The notes under the pieces are model-generated. The model searched no databases, was not told the DNA's origin, and saw nothing but the letters and a program-made list of their open reading frames with translations. 9,003 nucleotides of DNA, taken from NCBI GenBank assembly GCA_023428265.1, contig JAEYYW010000107.1, positions 1 to 9,003 of the forward strand, read 5' to 3'. This stretch comes from Bacillota bacterium. GTDB taxonomy: Bacteria; Bacillota; Clostridia; Christensenellales; UMGS416. Shown piece by piece: positions 1 through 6,033 of the stretch. Positions within the stretch are counted from its first letter, which is position 1; each line of letters opens with the position of its first letter. The position numbers were made by a program, and so were the translations under genes.

Positions 1-1
1 G

Positions 2-1246
2 GTTGGCAGCGGCGCGATCGCCGAGACCGGCCAGGTGGCCCGTGAGTTGGGCTTCACCGGCCGTGCGCTTGTGGTGGCGGATGCCACCACCTGGCGCATC
101 GCCGGGGAGCAGACCGTGGCGGCGATCAAAGCTTCCGGCTATGAGACTGAAACGTTTGCGTTCAAGGAAGAACAAATCCACACCGACGAATACGCAGTGG
201 GCTCCATCGCCATGGCGCTGAAGGATGACACTGGGTTCATCGTGGCTGCGGGCAGCGGCACAGTGAACGACAGCTGCCGCTTTGTGGCCAAGCGCTGCAA
301 CCTGCCCTACCTGGTGGTGGGCACGGCGCCCTCGATGGACGGCTATGCCTCCGCCACATCGCCGATCCTCCGGGGCGGCTTCAAGAGCACCTGGCACGGC
401 GTAGCGCCGAGCGCAATCATCGGTGACACCGACATTCTGAAAGATGCACCCTCTGTGATGATGGCTGCCGGCCTGGGCGATGTGTTTGGCAAGTTCACCG
501 CGCTGCTGGACTGGCAGATGGCTGCCAGCGCCACCGGTGAGTACCACTGCGAGGTGGTGGCGGGGCTGATGCGCAGGGCAGTGGACGCCTGCATGGCAGC
601 GGCTCCAGGCTTGGCCAAGAGGGAAGCAGCCGCAGCAGAGGGCTTGATGAAGGGCCTGGTGCTGGCCGGTGTGGCAATGCAGATGGTGAACGACTCCCGC
701 CCGGCTTCCGGCTCGGAGCACCATGTGGCCCATTTCCTGGAAATGCTGGACCTCCACCGGGGCCGCGGGGCCACCCTGCACGGAGATAAGGTGGGCATGT
801 CGGAGCTTATCATGCTTCGTTTTTATGAGAAGTTTTTTGAATCGGACCGCCTTATCACCCAGCCAATGAAGCCGGAGGCCGAGCGTGTGGCCGAAATGAG
901 GGCCAGTCTGGGCGCATTTGGTGATATGCTGCTGGCGCAGGACTGCTCGGCTGTTTATCGCGACGAGAGCGTGCGGCAGCGGGCGATGGATGCCGTGTCA
1001 GCCAATTGGGACCATTGGCGCACCGAAGCTCAAAAACTGCCGGCAATCCGCCTGGCCGGAGAGGATGGCATCCGCCGCAACGGCGGGCCTGTGCGCCCGG
1101 CCGAGCTGGGCTACAGCCGCGAGGACATCGTGCTGGCGCTGCGCTACGCGATGGAGCTGCGCGATAAATACACGATCCTGCGCCTGGCCCACCACGCCGG
1201 CTTGCTGGACGGGCTGGCGGAGGAAGTTGCCGATGAGTTTTGTTAA
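2..1246 (+). CDS. araM: sn-glycerol-1-phosphate dehydrogenase, AraM/EgsA-like (5' partial)
   Basis: The reading frame is open from the left edge, so the true start lies upstream; the GTG at 35 is internal because the in-frame residues before it (VGSGAI...) look like the usual N-terminal glycine-containing segment. Family members reduce dihydroxyacetone phosphate to sn-glycerol-1-phosphate with NAD(P)H in the cytoplasm and need a divalent metal. Visible family features are the nucleotide-binding AAGSGTVND (nt 245-271), GTAPSMDGYAS (nt 320-352), GLGDVFGK with the likely metal-ligand Asp (nt 479-481), SGSEHHVAHFLEM (nt 710-748) and TLHGDK (nt 773-790), whose histidines are the expected other metal ligands. 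The C-terminal helical part is complete and ends in TAA. The stop overlaps the next gene by 14 nt, so the two are probably translationally coupled. An iron-containing alcohol dehydrogenase of other specificity is less likely because the HHxxHF and LHGDK blocks fit AraM/EgsA. Confidence 0.88.
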   Translation, partial: VGSGAIAETGQVARELGFTGRALVVADATTWRIAGEQTVAAIKASGYETETFAFKEEQIHTDEYAVGSIAMALKDDTGFIVAAGSGTVNDSCRFVAKRCNLPYLVVGTAPSMDGYASATSPILRGGFKSTWHGVAPSAIIGDTDILKDAPSVMMAAGLGDVFGKFTALLDWQMAASATGEYHCEVVAGLMRRAVDACMAAAPGLAKREAAAAEGLMKGLVLAGVAMQMVNDSRPASGSEHHVAHFLEMLDLHRGRGATLHGDKVGMSELIMLRFYEKFFESDRLITQPMKPEAERVAEMRASLGAFGDMLLAQDCSAVYRDESVRQRAMDAVSANWDHWRTEAQKLPAIRLAGEDGIRRNGGPVRPAELGYSREDIVLALRYAMELRDKYTILRLAHHAGLLDGLAEEVADEFC

Positions 1247-2042
1247 TACACCGGAAAGCCTTGCACGCCTTAGGGCTGTGCGTTGTTTCGTGCTGGATAT
1301 GGACGGCACATTTTACCTTGGGAGCAAGCTGCTGCCCGGCTCGCTTGAGTTTTTCGAGACAGTGAAGGCGTCCGGCCGCAAGGTGCTGTTTCTGACCAAC
1401 AACTCCAGCCACGATGCCGATTATTATCTGGAGAAGCTTGTCGGCATGGGGTGCGCCGTGCAGGACGGCGAGGTTTATACCTCCGGCATGGCGGCCTGCC
1501 AATATCTGAACCGCTTCATGCCCCGGAAAAGGGTTTTTCTGCTTGGCAACAAGTATCTGCGCAGCGAGTTTCGCAAGCACGGTGTGCCGCTGTCGCAGGA
1601 AAACCCTGATGTGGTGGTGATCGGCTACGACACCACGCTCAATTATGAAAAGCTGTGCCGCGTGTGCGAGCTTGTGCGCGCAGGCATGCCCTACATCGCC
1701 ACGCACCCGGACTACAACTGCCCCACAGAGGATGGGTTTGTGCCGGATATCGGCGCGATCATTGCCTTCATTCACGCCTCCACCGGCCGCATGCCGGACA
1801 CGGTGGTGGGCAAACCCAACAAGCCCATTGTGGACGGCATGCTGGAGCTGACCGGCATGAAGCCCGAGGAGCTCTGCATCTGCGGCGACCGGCTCTATAC
1901 CGACATCGCCACCGGTGTGAACGCCGGCGTGCTGGCGCTTTGCGTGCTCACGGGCGAGGCCACGCAAGGGGATATTGAGCTCAGCACGGTGAAACCAGAC
2001 CTGGTGTTCGGCCGTTTGGCCGACACGCTCCAATACCTTTGA
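1233..2042 (+). CDS. HAD-superfamily phosphatase, subclass IIA (NagD/AraL-like)
   Basis: A 269-residue protein, normal length for NagD/AraL/4-nitrophenylphosphatase-type enzymes. The ATG at 1233 is preceded by GGAGGAAG about six bases upstream and sits inside the end of the dehydrogenase gene. All HAD motifs are present: motif I DMDGTFYL (D22 nucleophile, D24 acid/base), motif II FLTNNSS (T55), the motif III lysine in VGKPNKP (K194) and motif IV CGDRLYTDI (D219, D224). The cap between motifs II and III is type C2, with the typical segments VVIGYDTTLNYEKL and THPDYNCPTEDGFVPDIGAI. Such enzymes are cytoplasmic, Mg-dependent phosphatases of sugar phosphates or glycerol phosphates; the exact substrate cannot be read from sequence. 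The neighbour is informative: in Bacillus subtilis the related araL lies next to araM in the arabinose operon. Here the order is reversed. A metabolite-repair role or glycerol-phosphate phosphatase are both possible. Confidence 0.9.
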   Translation: MSFVNTPESLARLRAVRCFVLDMDGTFYLGSKLLPGSLEFFETVKASGRKVLFLTNNSSHDADYYLEKLVGMGCAVQDGEVYTSGMAACQYLNRFMPRKRVFLLGNKYLRSEFRKHGVPLSQENPDVVVIGYDTTLNYEKLCRVCELVRAGMPYIATHPDYNCPTEDGFVPDIGAIIAFIHASTGRMPDTVVGKPNKPIVDGMLELTGMKPEELCICGDRLYTDIATGVNAGVLALCVLTGEATQGDIELSTVKPDLVFGRLADTLQYL

Positions 2043-2056
2043 GCGGAGGGATTGCT

Positions 2057-2884
2057 ATGGAACTGGAGCTTTGGAAAGCCACTGCGGACAAAAACCCTGT
2101 CAGGCTTTGGGATGTGACGCCCGGCTTTGACCCATCGCTGGGTCAGGACGAGCCCACGGTGACGCCCTATCTGCTTCCGGGCCCAAACCGTGGCTGCGTG
2201 ATTGTGTTCCCCGGCGGCGGCTACTGGCTGAAGGCCGGCCATGAGGCCGAACCGGTGGCCAAGGCCATGAACGCGCTGGGGTTTTCCGCCTTTGTGCTGG
2301 ATTATCGCGTGCAGCCCCACCGGCACCCGTTGCCTCAGCTGGATGCCGCCCGCGCCGTGCGCCACGTGCGCCACCACGCTGCGGGCTACGGCATCCATCC
2401 AGACAGGATCGCTGTGCTCGGCTTTTCCGCCGGCGGCCACCTGGCGGCCTGCACCGGTGTGTTTTGGGATGGGGGAAATCCCTCCGCGGCCGACCCGGTG
2501 GACCGGGTTTCCTCACGGCCTGACGCGATGATACTTTGCTATCCGGTGATCCATATGGCCGGGCCCAACGCCCATGAGGGCAGCGCCCAGGCATTGCTGG
2601 GCGGTGAGCGGGCCGCGATGCGCGCCGAGCGCGACGCGGTGACGCCCAGCCTGCATGTGACCGCACAAACGGCCCCGGCTTTCCTCTGGCACACCGCCGA
2701 CGACGAGGCCGTGCCTGTGGAAAACAGTGTTTCGATGTTTGAGGCGCTGAAGGCCCATGGCGTTGCTGCGGAGCTGCATGTGTTCCCCCATGGGCACCAC
2801 GGTTTGGGTCTTGCGCCGGATGACCGGCAGGTCTCCCAATGGGCGGGGTTGTGCGGAGAGTTTTTGAGAAATCTGGAGTTCTGA
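2057..2884 (+). CDS. alpha/beta-hydrolase, acetylxylan-esterase/lipase-like
   Basis: A 275-residue serine hydrolase. I chose the ATG at 2057 because GGAGGG lies six bases upstream; an in-frame TTG at 2039 overlaps the previous stop and has no suitable site. The fold signature is clear: an oxyanion-hole loop FPGGGY (residues 51-56), the nucleophile elbow GFSAGGH with Ser124, a likely catalytic Asp216 in HTADDEAVPVENS, and His248 in PHGHHGLGL. This pattern is typical of small cytoplasmic carbohydrate esterases related to acetylxylan esterases and BD-FAE/HSL-like enzymes, which remove acetyl or other acyl groups. No signal peptide is visible, so it would act on imported oligosaccharides or an intracellular ester. 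It is the third gene of the operon, 14 nt after the HAD phosphatase stop. Its substrate is not determined by the sequence. Confidence 0.88.
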   Translation: MELELWKATADKNPVRLWDVTPGFDPSLGQDEPTVTPYLLPGPNRGCVIVFPGGGYWLKAGHEAEPVAKAMNALGFSAFVLDYRVQPHRHPLPQLDAARAVRHVRHHAAGYGIHPDRIAVLGFSAGGHLAACTGVFWDGGNPSAADPVDRVSSRPDAMILCYPVIHMAGPNAHEGSAQALLGGERAAMRAERDAVTPSLHVTAQTAPAFLWHTADDEAVPVENSVSMFEALKAHGVAAELHVFPHGHHGLGLAPDDRQVSQWAGLCGEFLRNLEF

Positions 2885-2911
2885 ATGGCGTGGCGGCGCT
2901 TGGTCATTCGG

Positions 2912-2957
2912 GAATCACGCATCGCCGGATGTCGGCGCCAGTGTGGAGGAGTGATTC
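2912..2957. repeat. Nested inverted repeat upstream of the HemN-like gene promoter
   Basis: GAATCAC (2912-2918) is matched exactly by GTGATTC (2951-2957), and between them lies a small hairpin CGCCG-gatgt-CGGCG (2923-2937). It sits in the 154-nt gap after the esterase gene, about 55-100 bases upstream of the predicted transcription start. There is no T-run, so it does not look like an intrinsic terminator. It could be an operator or chance; the sequence alone cannot decide. Confidence 0.35.
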
Positions 2958-2976
2958 GACAAAAGCCACCGGGTTC

Positions 2977-3005
2977 TTTCCCCAACCGCCTCGATGTAGT
3001 ATAAT
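2977..3005 (+). promoter_or_regulatory. Likely sigma-70-type promoter for the HemN-like/crp unit
   Basis: A perfect -10 box TATAAT lies at 3000-3005. With a 17-nt spacer the -35 position reads TTTCCC (2977-2982), a weak match to TTGACA. The predicted start is near 3012, giving a short leader before the ribosome binding site GGAGGG at 3028-3033. The weak -35 would fit activator dependence, but this is inference. Confidence 0.5.
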
Positions 3006-3038
3006 GACGCAGTCAGTTTCTGCATCCGGAGGGAAAAT

Positions 3039-4136
3039 TTGCTGTTTTTCAACAGGGGGAAAGCCCTGAAAAGCATCGAGGAAGGGCTGCAATGGCGCCC
3101 ATGCGGCGCGGTGGACATGCCCGTGTATGACCGCTATGAGCCCCAGGGTGTGCTGGTCAATGTGCCGGAGCTCCGCGGCATGGAGGAGCTTGATGAGTTC
3201 ATCCATGCGCTTGCTGCCGAATCGGCCCATGTGCTGGGAGATGTTTCAGCTGAATGGGTGAAGCTTACCGGCCCAGGCGTAGCCGGCATGCCCATTGACG
3301 GCATGCGCGCCGTGCTCCGTGCCGCCTGCCCCACGGCCAAAAGCGCCGTGCTGGACATTGCGCCGGCCTTGCTGGAGCCCGGCGTGATCGCAGGCTACCG
3401 CTCCATCTCGGTGGAGCGCTTCAACTTCCGTGTGGACGGGCCGTTCATCGGGCTGGAGGAGCCGGTGCGGCGGGCCCGCGCGCTGGGGGCGTTCGTGTCT
3501 GTGGAGTTGTGCCTGGGCGGCGAGCTCACAGGCCGTGCTTTTTTTCAGGCGGTGGAGCGCGCGGTTGCCGCGTCGCCAAACCAGATATCCATAACCGACG
3601 AGCGTGTGCGCGGCGCACTTGGTGCCGACGCGCTGGAGCGTGCGGGCAGCCTTTGCGAAGTGGCCGGGTTTCGCCGGGTGAGTCTTTGGACCTGGGCGCA
3701 GGGCAACGCACACTTTGACTGCTTCGGAATGCTGCTCACCGGCAGCGTGGCCGCGCTGGGCCCCTGCGCCGCAAGCGCCTGGCCCAGGCCATATTCGAAC
3801 CCGGCTCATCCGCAATGGGCTGCAAGCAGGATGAACGGGTTGTTTGAGGCTGCCGGGGCCGATGGGCGCATGTGCCAGTGGCTGGACCTTGTTGCGGGCC
3901 TTTATTGGCTGGATTTGCAGCGCCAGACGCTAAACAGCCGCATGCACCGCCACGCCGCGGCGCTGGAGCGGATCGGTGTGGTGAACCGGCAGGGCAGGCC
4001 TGCCAACAATTCGGCGATGGAGTTTTGCCACAGGGCCGCGCGGGCTGCGAGGCTGGCCTTATGCGGGAGCATTGAACCGGCTGCCCCGGGCCAATCCGCA
4101 CCGAAGATAGCATTGATCGGAAAGAGGAGGGGTTGA
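3039..4136 (+). CDS. HemN/HemW-like protein lacking the radical-SAM cysteine motif
   Basis: A 365-residue protein with no family I can name with certainty. The TTG at 3039 is chosen because GGAGGG lies five bases upstream; a CTG follows directly. Its layout follows coproporphyrinogen-dehydrogenase-type (HemN/HemW) radical-SAM proteins. VLVNVPEL (38-45) sits where the IHIPFC strand should be. KLTGPGVAGMPIDGM (75-89) sits at the GGGTP-like loop, ISVERFNFRVDG (123-134) at the SxGVQSF-like strand, and VELCLGGELTGRAFFQAVE (155-173) at the GLPGQT-like block. ALGPCAASAWPRPYSN (239-254) sits at the GxGAHS-like block, and a short C-terminal helical/winged part follows. The three clustered cysteines that bind the 4Fe-4S centre are absent from the expected place; the nine cysteines present are scattered. 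If the match is right, this is a non-catalytic or repurposed paralogue, perhaps binding haem or a tetrapyrrole. It is co-transcribed with the Crp/Fnr regulator that follows 5 nt after its stop. The reading frame is intact, so it is not an obvious pseudogene. Confidence 0.6.
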   Translation: MLFFNRGKALKSIEEGLQWRPCGAVDMPVYDRYEPQGVLVNVPELRGMEELDEFIHALAAESAHVLGDVSAEWVKLTGPGVAGMPIDGMRAVLRAACPTAKSAVLDIAPALLEPGVIAGYRSISVERFNFRVDGPFIGLEEPVRRARALGAFVSVELCLGGELTGRAFFQAVERAVAASPNQISITDERVRGALGADALERAGSLCEVAGFRRVSLWTWAQGNAHFDCFGMLLTGSVAALGPCAASAWPRPYSNPAHPQWAASRMNGLFEAAGADGRMCQWLDLVAGLYWLDLQRQTLNSRMHRHAAALERIGVVNRQGRPANNSAMEFCHRAARAARLALCGSIEPAAPGQSAPKIALIGKRRG

Positions 4137-4141
4137 GCACA

Positions 4142-4804
4142 ATGGATGAATGGAAGAAGCGCGCAGTAGAGGCGTTCCCCCATCTGGCTGAGATGACGGA
4201 TCAGGACCGGGCCAATGTGCTGGACATGATGAGCATGGGGCTCTACCCGGCCGGCACGGTGATGATCGAGGAGGGCCGGCGCTGCCGGGGCGCCGCGTTG
4301 GTGCTCAGCGGCGTAATCCGCGTCTACAAGCTTTCTGAGGAAGGGCGTGAGATCACGCTTTACCGCGTGGGAGCCGGCGAGACCTGTATCCTGGCCGTGT
4401 CCTGCCTGCTTGGCGGTGTGGACTATCCTGTGATCGCCGAGGTGGAGGACGACGCCGAGGTGATCATGCTGCCCATCGACGCACTCCGCATGCTGATGAC
4501 CAAAAGCGAGCCCTGGCAGCGGTTTGTGTTTTCGTCGATGGCGTCGGCGATGATGGAGGTGCTCACTGTGCTGGACGCCGTGGCCTTCCGCAGCATGGAC
4601 GCCAGGATGGCCGCCCGGTTGCTGCAGTGCCCGTTCAACCGGATCGAAATGACTCATGAGGAGCTGGCCGCCGACATGGGCACAGCCCGCGAGGTTGTGA
4701 GCAGGCTTCTGAAGGAGCTGGAGAACCGGCGCATTGTGGAGCTCGGGCGCGGCAAGGTGATCATCCTGAACCGCAAGGCGCTGGAGGAAATCGCAGGAGC
4801 GTGA
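4142..4804 (+). CDS. Crp/Fnr-family transcriptional regulator
   Basis: A 220-residue regulator of normal family length. The ATG at 4142 has AGGAGG 11 bases upstream; the TTG at 4133 is only two bases from that site, so it is unlikely. The N-terminal half is a cyclic-nucleotide-binding-like beta-roll (about 10-120) with the strands PAGTVMIEEGRRCRGAALVL and a jelly-roll end at DDAEVIMLPIDALRML. A long dimerisation helix follows (about 123-150). The C-terminal helix-turn-helix is clear: MTHEELAADMGTAREVVSRL (170-189) and then the wing LGRGKVIILN. It lacks the N-terminal cysteine cluster of FNR, but C82 and C88 sit close together in GETCILAVSC, a feature I recall from a subgroup often found beside thioredoxin or sulfur-transfer genes. 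A thiol-based redox sensor is therefore plausible but not shown. Likely targets are its own operon and the adjacent thioredoxin gene. Confidence 0.92.
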   Translation: MDEWKKRAVEAFPHLAEMTDQDRANVLDMMSMGLYPAGTVMIEEGRRCRGAALVLSGVIRVYKLSEEGREITLYRVGAGETCILAVSCLLGGVDYPVIAEVEDDAEVIMLPIDALRMLMTKSEPWQRFVFSSMASAMMEVLTVLDAVAFRSMDARMAARLLQCPFNRIEMTHEELAADMGTAREVVSRLLKELENRRIVELGRGKVIILNRKALEEIAGA

Positions 4805-4835
4805 GCTGCTTTTGTCGATTGTGAGGAAAATTACA

Positions 4836-4862
4836 TTAACCGGCCTGAACCGGTGATATTAT
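4836..4862 (+). promoter_or_regulatory. Likely thioredoxin-gene promoter
   Basis: TATTAT at 4857-4862 is a good -10 box. The best -35 is weak, TTAACC at 4836-4841 with a short 15-nt spacer. The predicted start near 4869 gives a short leader to the ribosome binding site AAGGAG (4881-4886). The poor -35 and the palindrome between the two boxes suggest regulated transcription. No terminator is visible between the regulator gene and this site, so read-through from upstream is also possible. Confidence 0.4.
4839..4854. promoter_or_regulatory. Inverted repeat ACCGG-N6-CCGGT, possible operator
   Basis: ACCGG (4839-4843) and CCGGT (4850-4854) form perfect 5-bp arms around a six-base centre, the geometry of many Crp/Fnr dimer sites, although the half-site is not the classic TGTGA or TTGAT. 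It lies between the candidate -35 and -10 boxes of the thioredoxin promoter, where a bound protein would interfere with or reshape the promoter. The assignment to the upstream regulator is inference. Confidence 0.35.
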
Positions 4863-4867
4863 TGGTA

Positions 4868-4880
4868 TGCAAACATTGCA
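4868..4880. promoter_or_regulatory. Palindrome TGCAA-aca-TTGCA before the trxA ribosome binding site
   Basis: A perfect 5-bp inverted repeat with a three-base centre covers the predicted transcription start and ends one base before AAGGAG. It could be an operator or a small 5' RNA hairpin affecting translation. ATTGCA recurs inside the early coding region (4905-4910). Chance remains possible given its short length. Confidence 0.3.
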
Positions 4881-4894
4881 AAGGAGAGGTTCTG

Positions 4895-5218
4895 ATGGCT
4901 ACATTGCATTTGACCCAAGGAAATTTCCAAAGTGAAGTGTTGGAAAGCGATAAGCCGGTGCTGGTGGATTTCTGGGCGGCCTGGTGCGGCCCCTGCCGTA
5001 TGGTTGCCCCGGTGGTGGATCAACTGGCTTCTGAATATGACGGCAAGGCCAAGGTGGCCAAGCTGGATGTGGATGAGTGCCCCGACATTGCGCGGCAGTA
5101 TGGCGTGATGAGCATTCCCACGCTGATTGTGATCAAAGACGGCCAGGTGGCGGAGAAGGCGGTTGGCGCCCTGCCAAAACCCCGCATCGCTGAGATGCTG
5201 GACAATGCGTTGAAATAA
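4895..5218 (+). CDS. trxA: Thioredoxin
   Basis: A 107-residue classical thioredoxin, a cytoplasmic dithiol reductant for ribonucleotide reductase, peroxiredoxins and other targets. The ATG at 4895 is preceded by AAGGAG eight bases upstream; an earlier in-frame start near 4853 would add an unrelated cysteine-containing leader and is rejected. The active site WCGPC occupies residues 30-34 within VDFWAAWCGPCRM, the cis-proline is P75 in SIPTLIV, and the C-terminal GALPKPRIAEML matches the usual last helix. A further cysteine, C62 in DVDECPDIA, lies near the position of extra thiols in some family members. The gene follows the Crp/Fnr regulator on the same strand with 90 nt between them, carries its own probable promoter, and is followed by an intrinsic terminator. 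The name trxA is by family; several paralogues may exist in the genome. Confidence 0.95.
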   Translation: MATLHLTQGNFQSEVLESDKPVLVDFWAAWCGPCRMVAPVVDQLASEYDGKAKVAKLDVDECPDIARQYGVMSIPTLIVIKDGQVAEKAVGALPKPRIAEMLDNALK

Positions 5219-5242
5219 GCCCTGCAATCCATAAGAATACAT

Positions 5243-5281
5243 AAAACCTCCTGTCGTAGTCTGAGAGCAACAGGAGGTTTT
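5243..5281. terminator. Bidirectional intrinsic terminator between convergent genes
   Basis: AAAACCTCCTGT (5243-5254) pairs perfectly with ACAGGAGGTTTT (5270-5281), a 12-bp stem with a 15-nt loop. On the + strand it runs into TTTTTGTTTT and would stop the thioredoxin transcript. On the - strand the arm reads into GGTTTTATGTATT and would stop the DUF4956 transcript ending at 5310. The position between two convergent stops supports this. Confidence 0.88.
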
Positions 5282-5309
5282 TGTTTTGCTCCTCCAAGTC
5301 ACACCGGCG

Positions 5310-6002
5310 TCAGGCGCCGTAATCACCCTGGAAGCTCACCAGCGTGGCATCATAGACACCATTGATCCGCAGGAAGTCGTTCACCAGCGTGGTGTTTTCA
5401 CCAGGCAGCCTCAGCTCCATGGTGATCTCCACGCCGTTTTGCGTCACGGTCTTGGACTTGAGGCGGGCGTTGCGGGGCAGCTTGTGCAGCGCATAGGTCA
5501 CCTCGCCGGCGCAGTTGAAGTCATGGCGGATGATCAGCAGATAGGGGAAGCTGCCCTGGCCCTTGATCGAATAGACAACAAACAGGATAATCCCGATGAT
5601 GGCACAACAGATCATGGCGATCACCTCAAAGCCCGCGCCGATTGTGATGCCGGTGGCGACGGCCCAATACATAAACACAGTGTCCATCGCTTCCTTTACG
5701 GCGGTGCGGAAGCGCACAATGGAGAGCGCGCCCACCATGCCCAACGACAAAATCACGTTGGAGGAGATCACGCGGATGATCAGCGTGGTCACCAGCGTGA
5801 GCAGGATCAACGAGGAGTTGAAGCTGCGGCTGTAGAGCACGCCGCTGAATGTGCGTTTGTAGACGTAGAAGATAAACAGACCGGCGCCCAGGCCGAAGAT
5901 AAGGGCAATCAGCAACTTCCACAGGCTCAGGTTGCCTGCCTGCAGCGCGCTGCTGCCGATCTCCCTGAGGACATCCATTATCGATTGTTGTTTCCCGTCC
6001 AT
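5310..6002 (-). CDS. DUF4956 family membrane protein
   Basis: A 230-residue integral membrane protein. The ATG at 6002 (complement) has AGGAGG five bases upstream; the frame continues further upstream but only through the end of the preceding gene. Hydrophobic segments lie at about residues 28-47, 64-88 and 111-146 (probably two passes in the last). The family signature is LGMVGALSIVRFRTAVKEAMDTVF (87-110) followed by the glycine-rich TGITIGAGFEVIAMI. The last 75-80 residues (from about 153) form a soluble, probably cytoplasmic alpha/beta domain. The general plan recalls MgtC/SapB proteins, which is a resemblance and not proof of function. It follows the VTC-domain gene by 31 nt in the same direction, so the two form an operon. 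A membrane partner or channel for the polymerase-like protein is a reasonable inference. Confidence 0.9.
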   Translation of the reverse strand: MDGKQQSIMDVLREIGSSALQAGNLSLWKLLIALIFGLGAGLFIFYVYKRTFSGVLYSRSFNSSLILLTLVTTLIIRVISSNVILSLGMVGALSIVRFRTAVKEAMDTVFMYWAVATGITIGAGFEVIAMICCAIIGIILFVVYSIKGQGSFPYLLIIRHDFNCAGEVTYALHKLPRNARLKSKTVTQNGVEITMELRLPGENTTLVNDFLRINGVYDATLVSFQGDYGA

Positions 6003-6033
6003 GAGTTCCTCCTGTGTATGTCGGTTTTCTGAT

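Noticed and set aside
855..2033. Long open frame on the - strand opposite the araM-like and HAD genes
   Set aside because: It is antisense to two well-supported genes with clear motifs, and its low-complexity His/Arg/Ala-rich translation is typical of a shadow frame in GC-rich DNA. No ribosome binding site or family motif was seen.
2039..2056. TTG start for the esterase overlapping the HAD gene stop
   Set aside because: The ATG at 2057 has an ideal ribosome binding site (GGAGGG, six-base spacing), and that site lies downstream of the TTG.
2912..2957. Terminator for the esterase operon
   Set aside because: The outer arms are far apart and no T-run follows either the inner or the outer stem.
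4133..4141. TTG start for the Crp/Fnr gene overlapping the HemN-like stop
   Set aside because: AGGAGG is only two bases from the TTG, too close for use; the ATG at 4142 is a better fit at 11 bases.
5286..6032. Open frame on the + strand opposite the DUF4956 gene
   Set aside because: It starts inside the terminator region with no ribosome binding site; the translation is His/Gln/Asp-rich, as expected from the reverse complement of membrane-protein codons.
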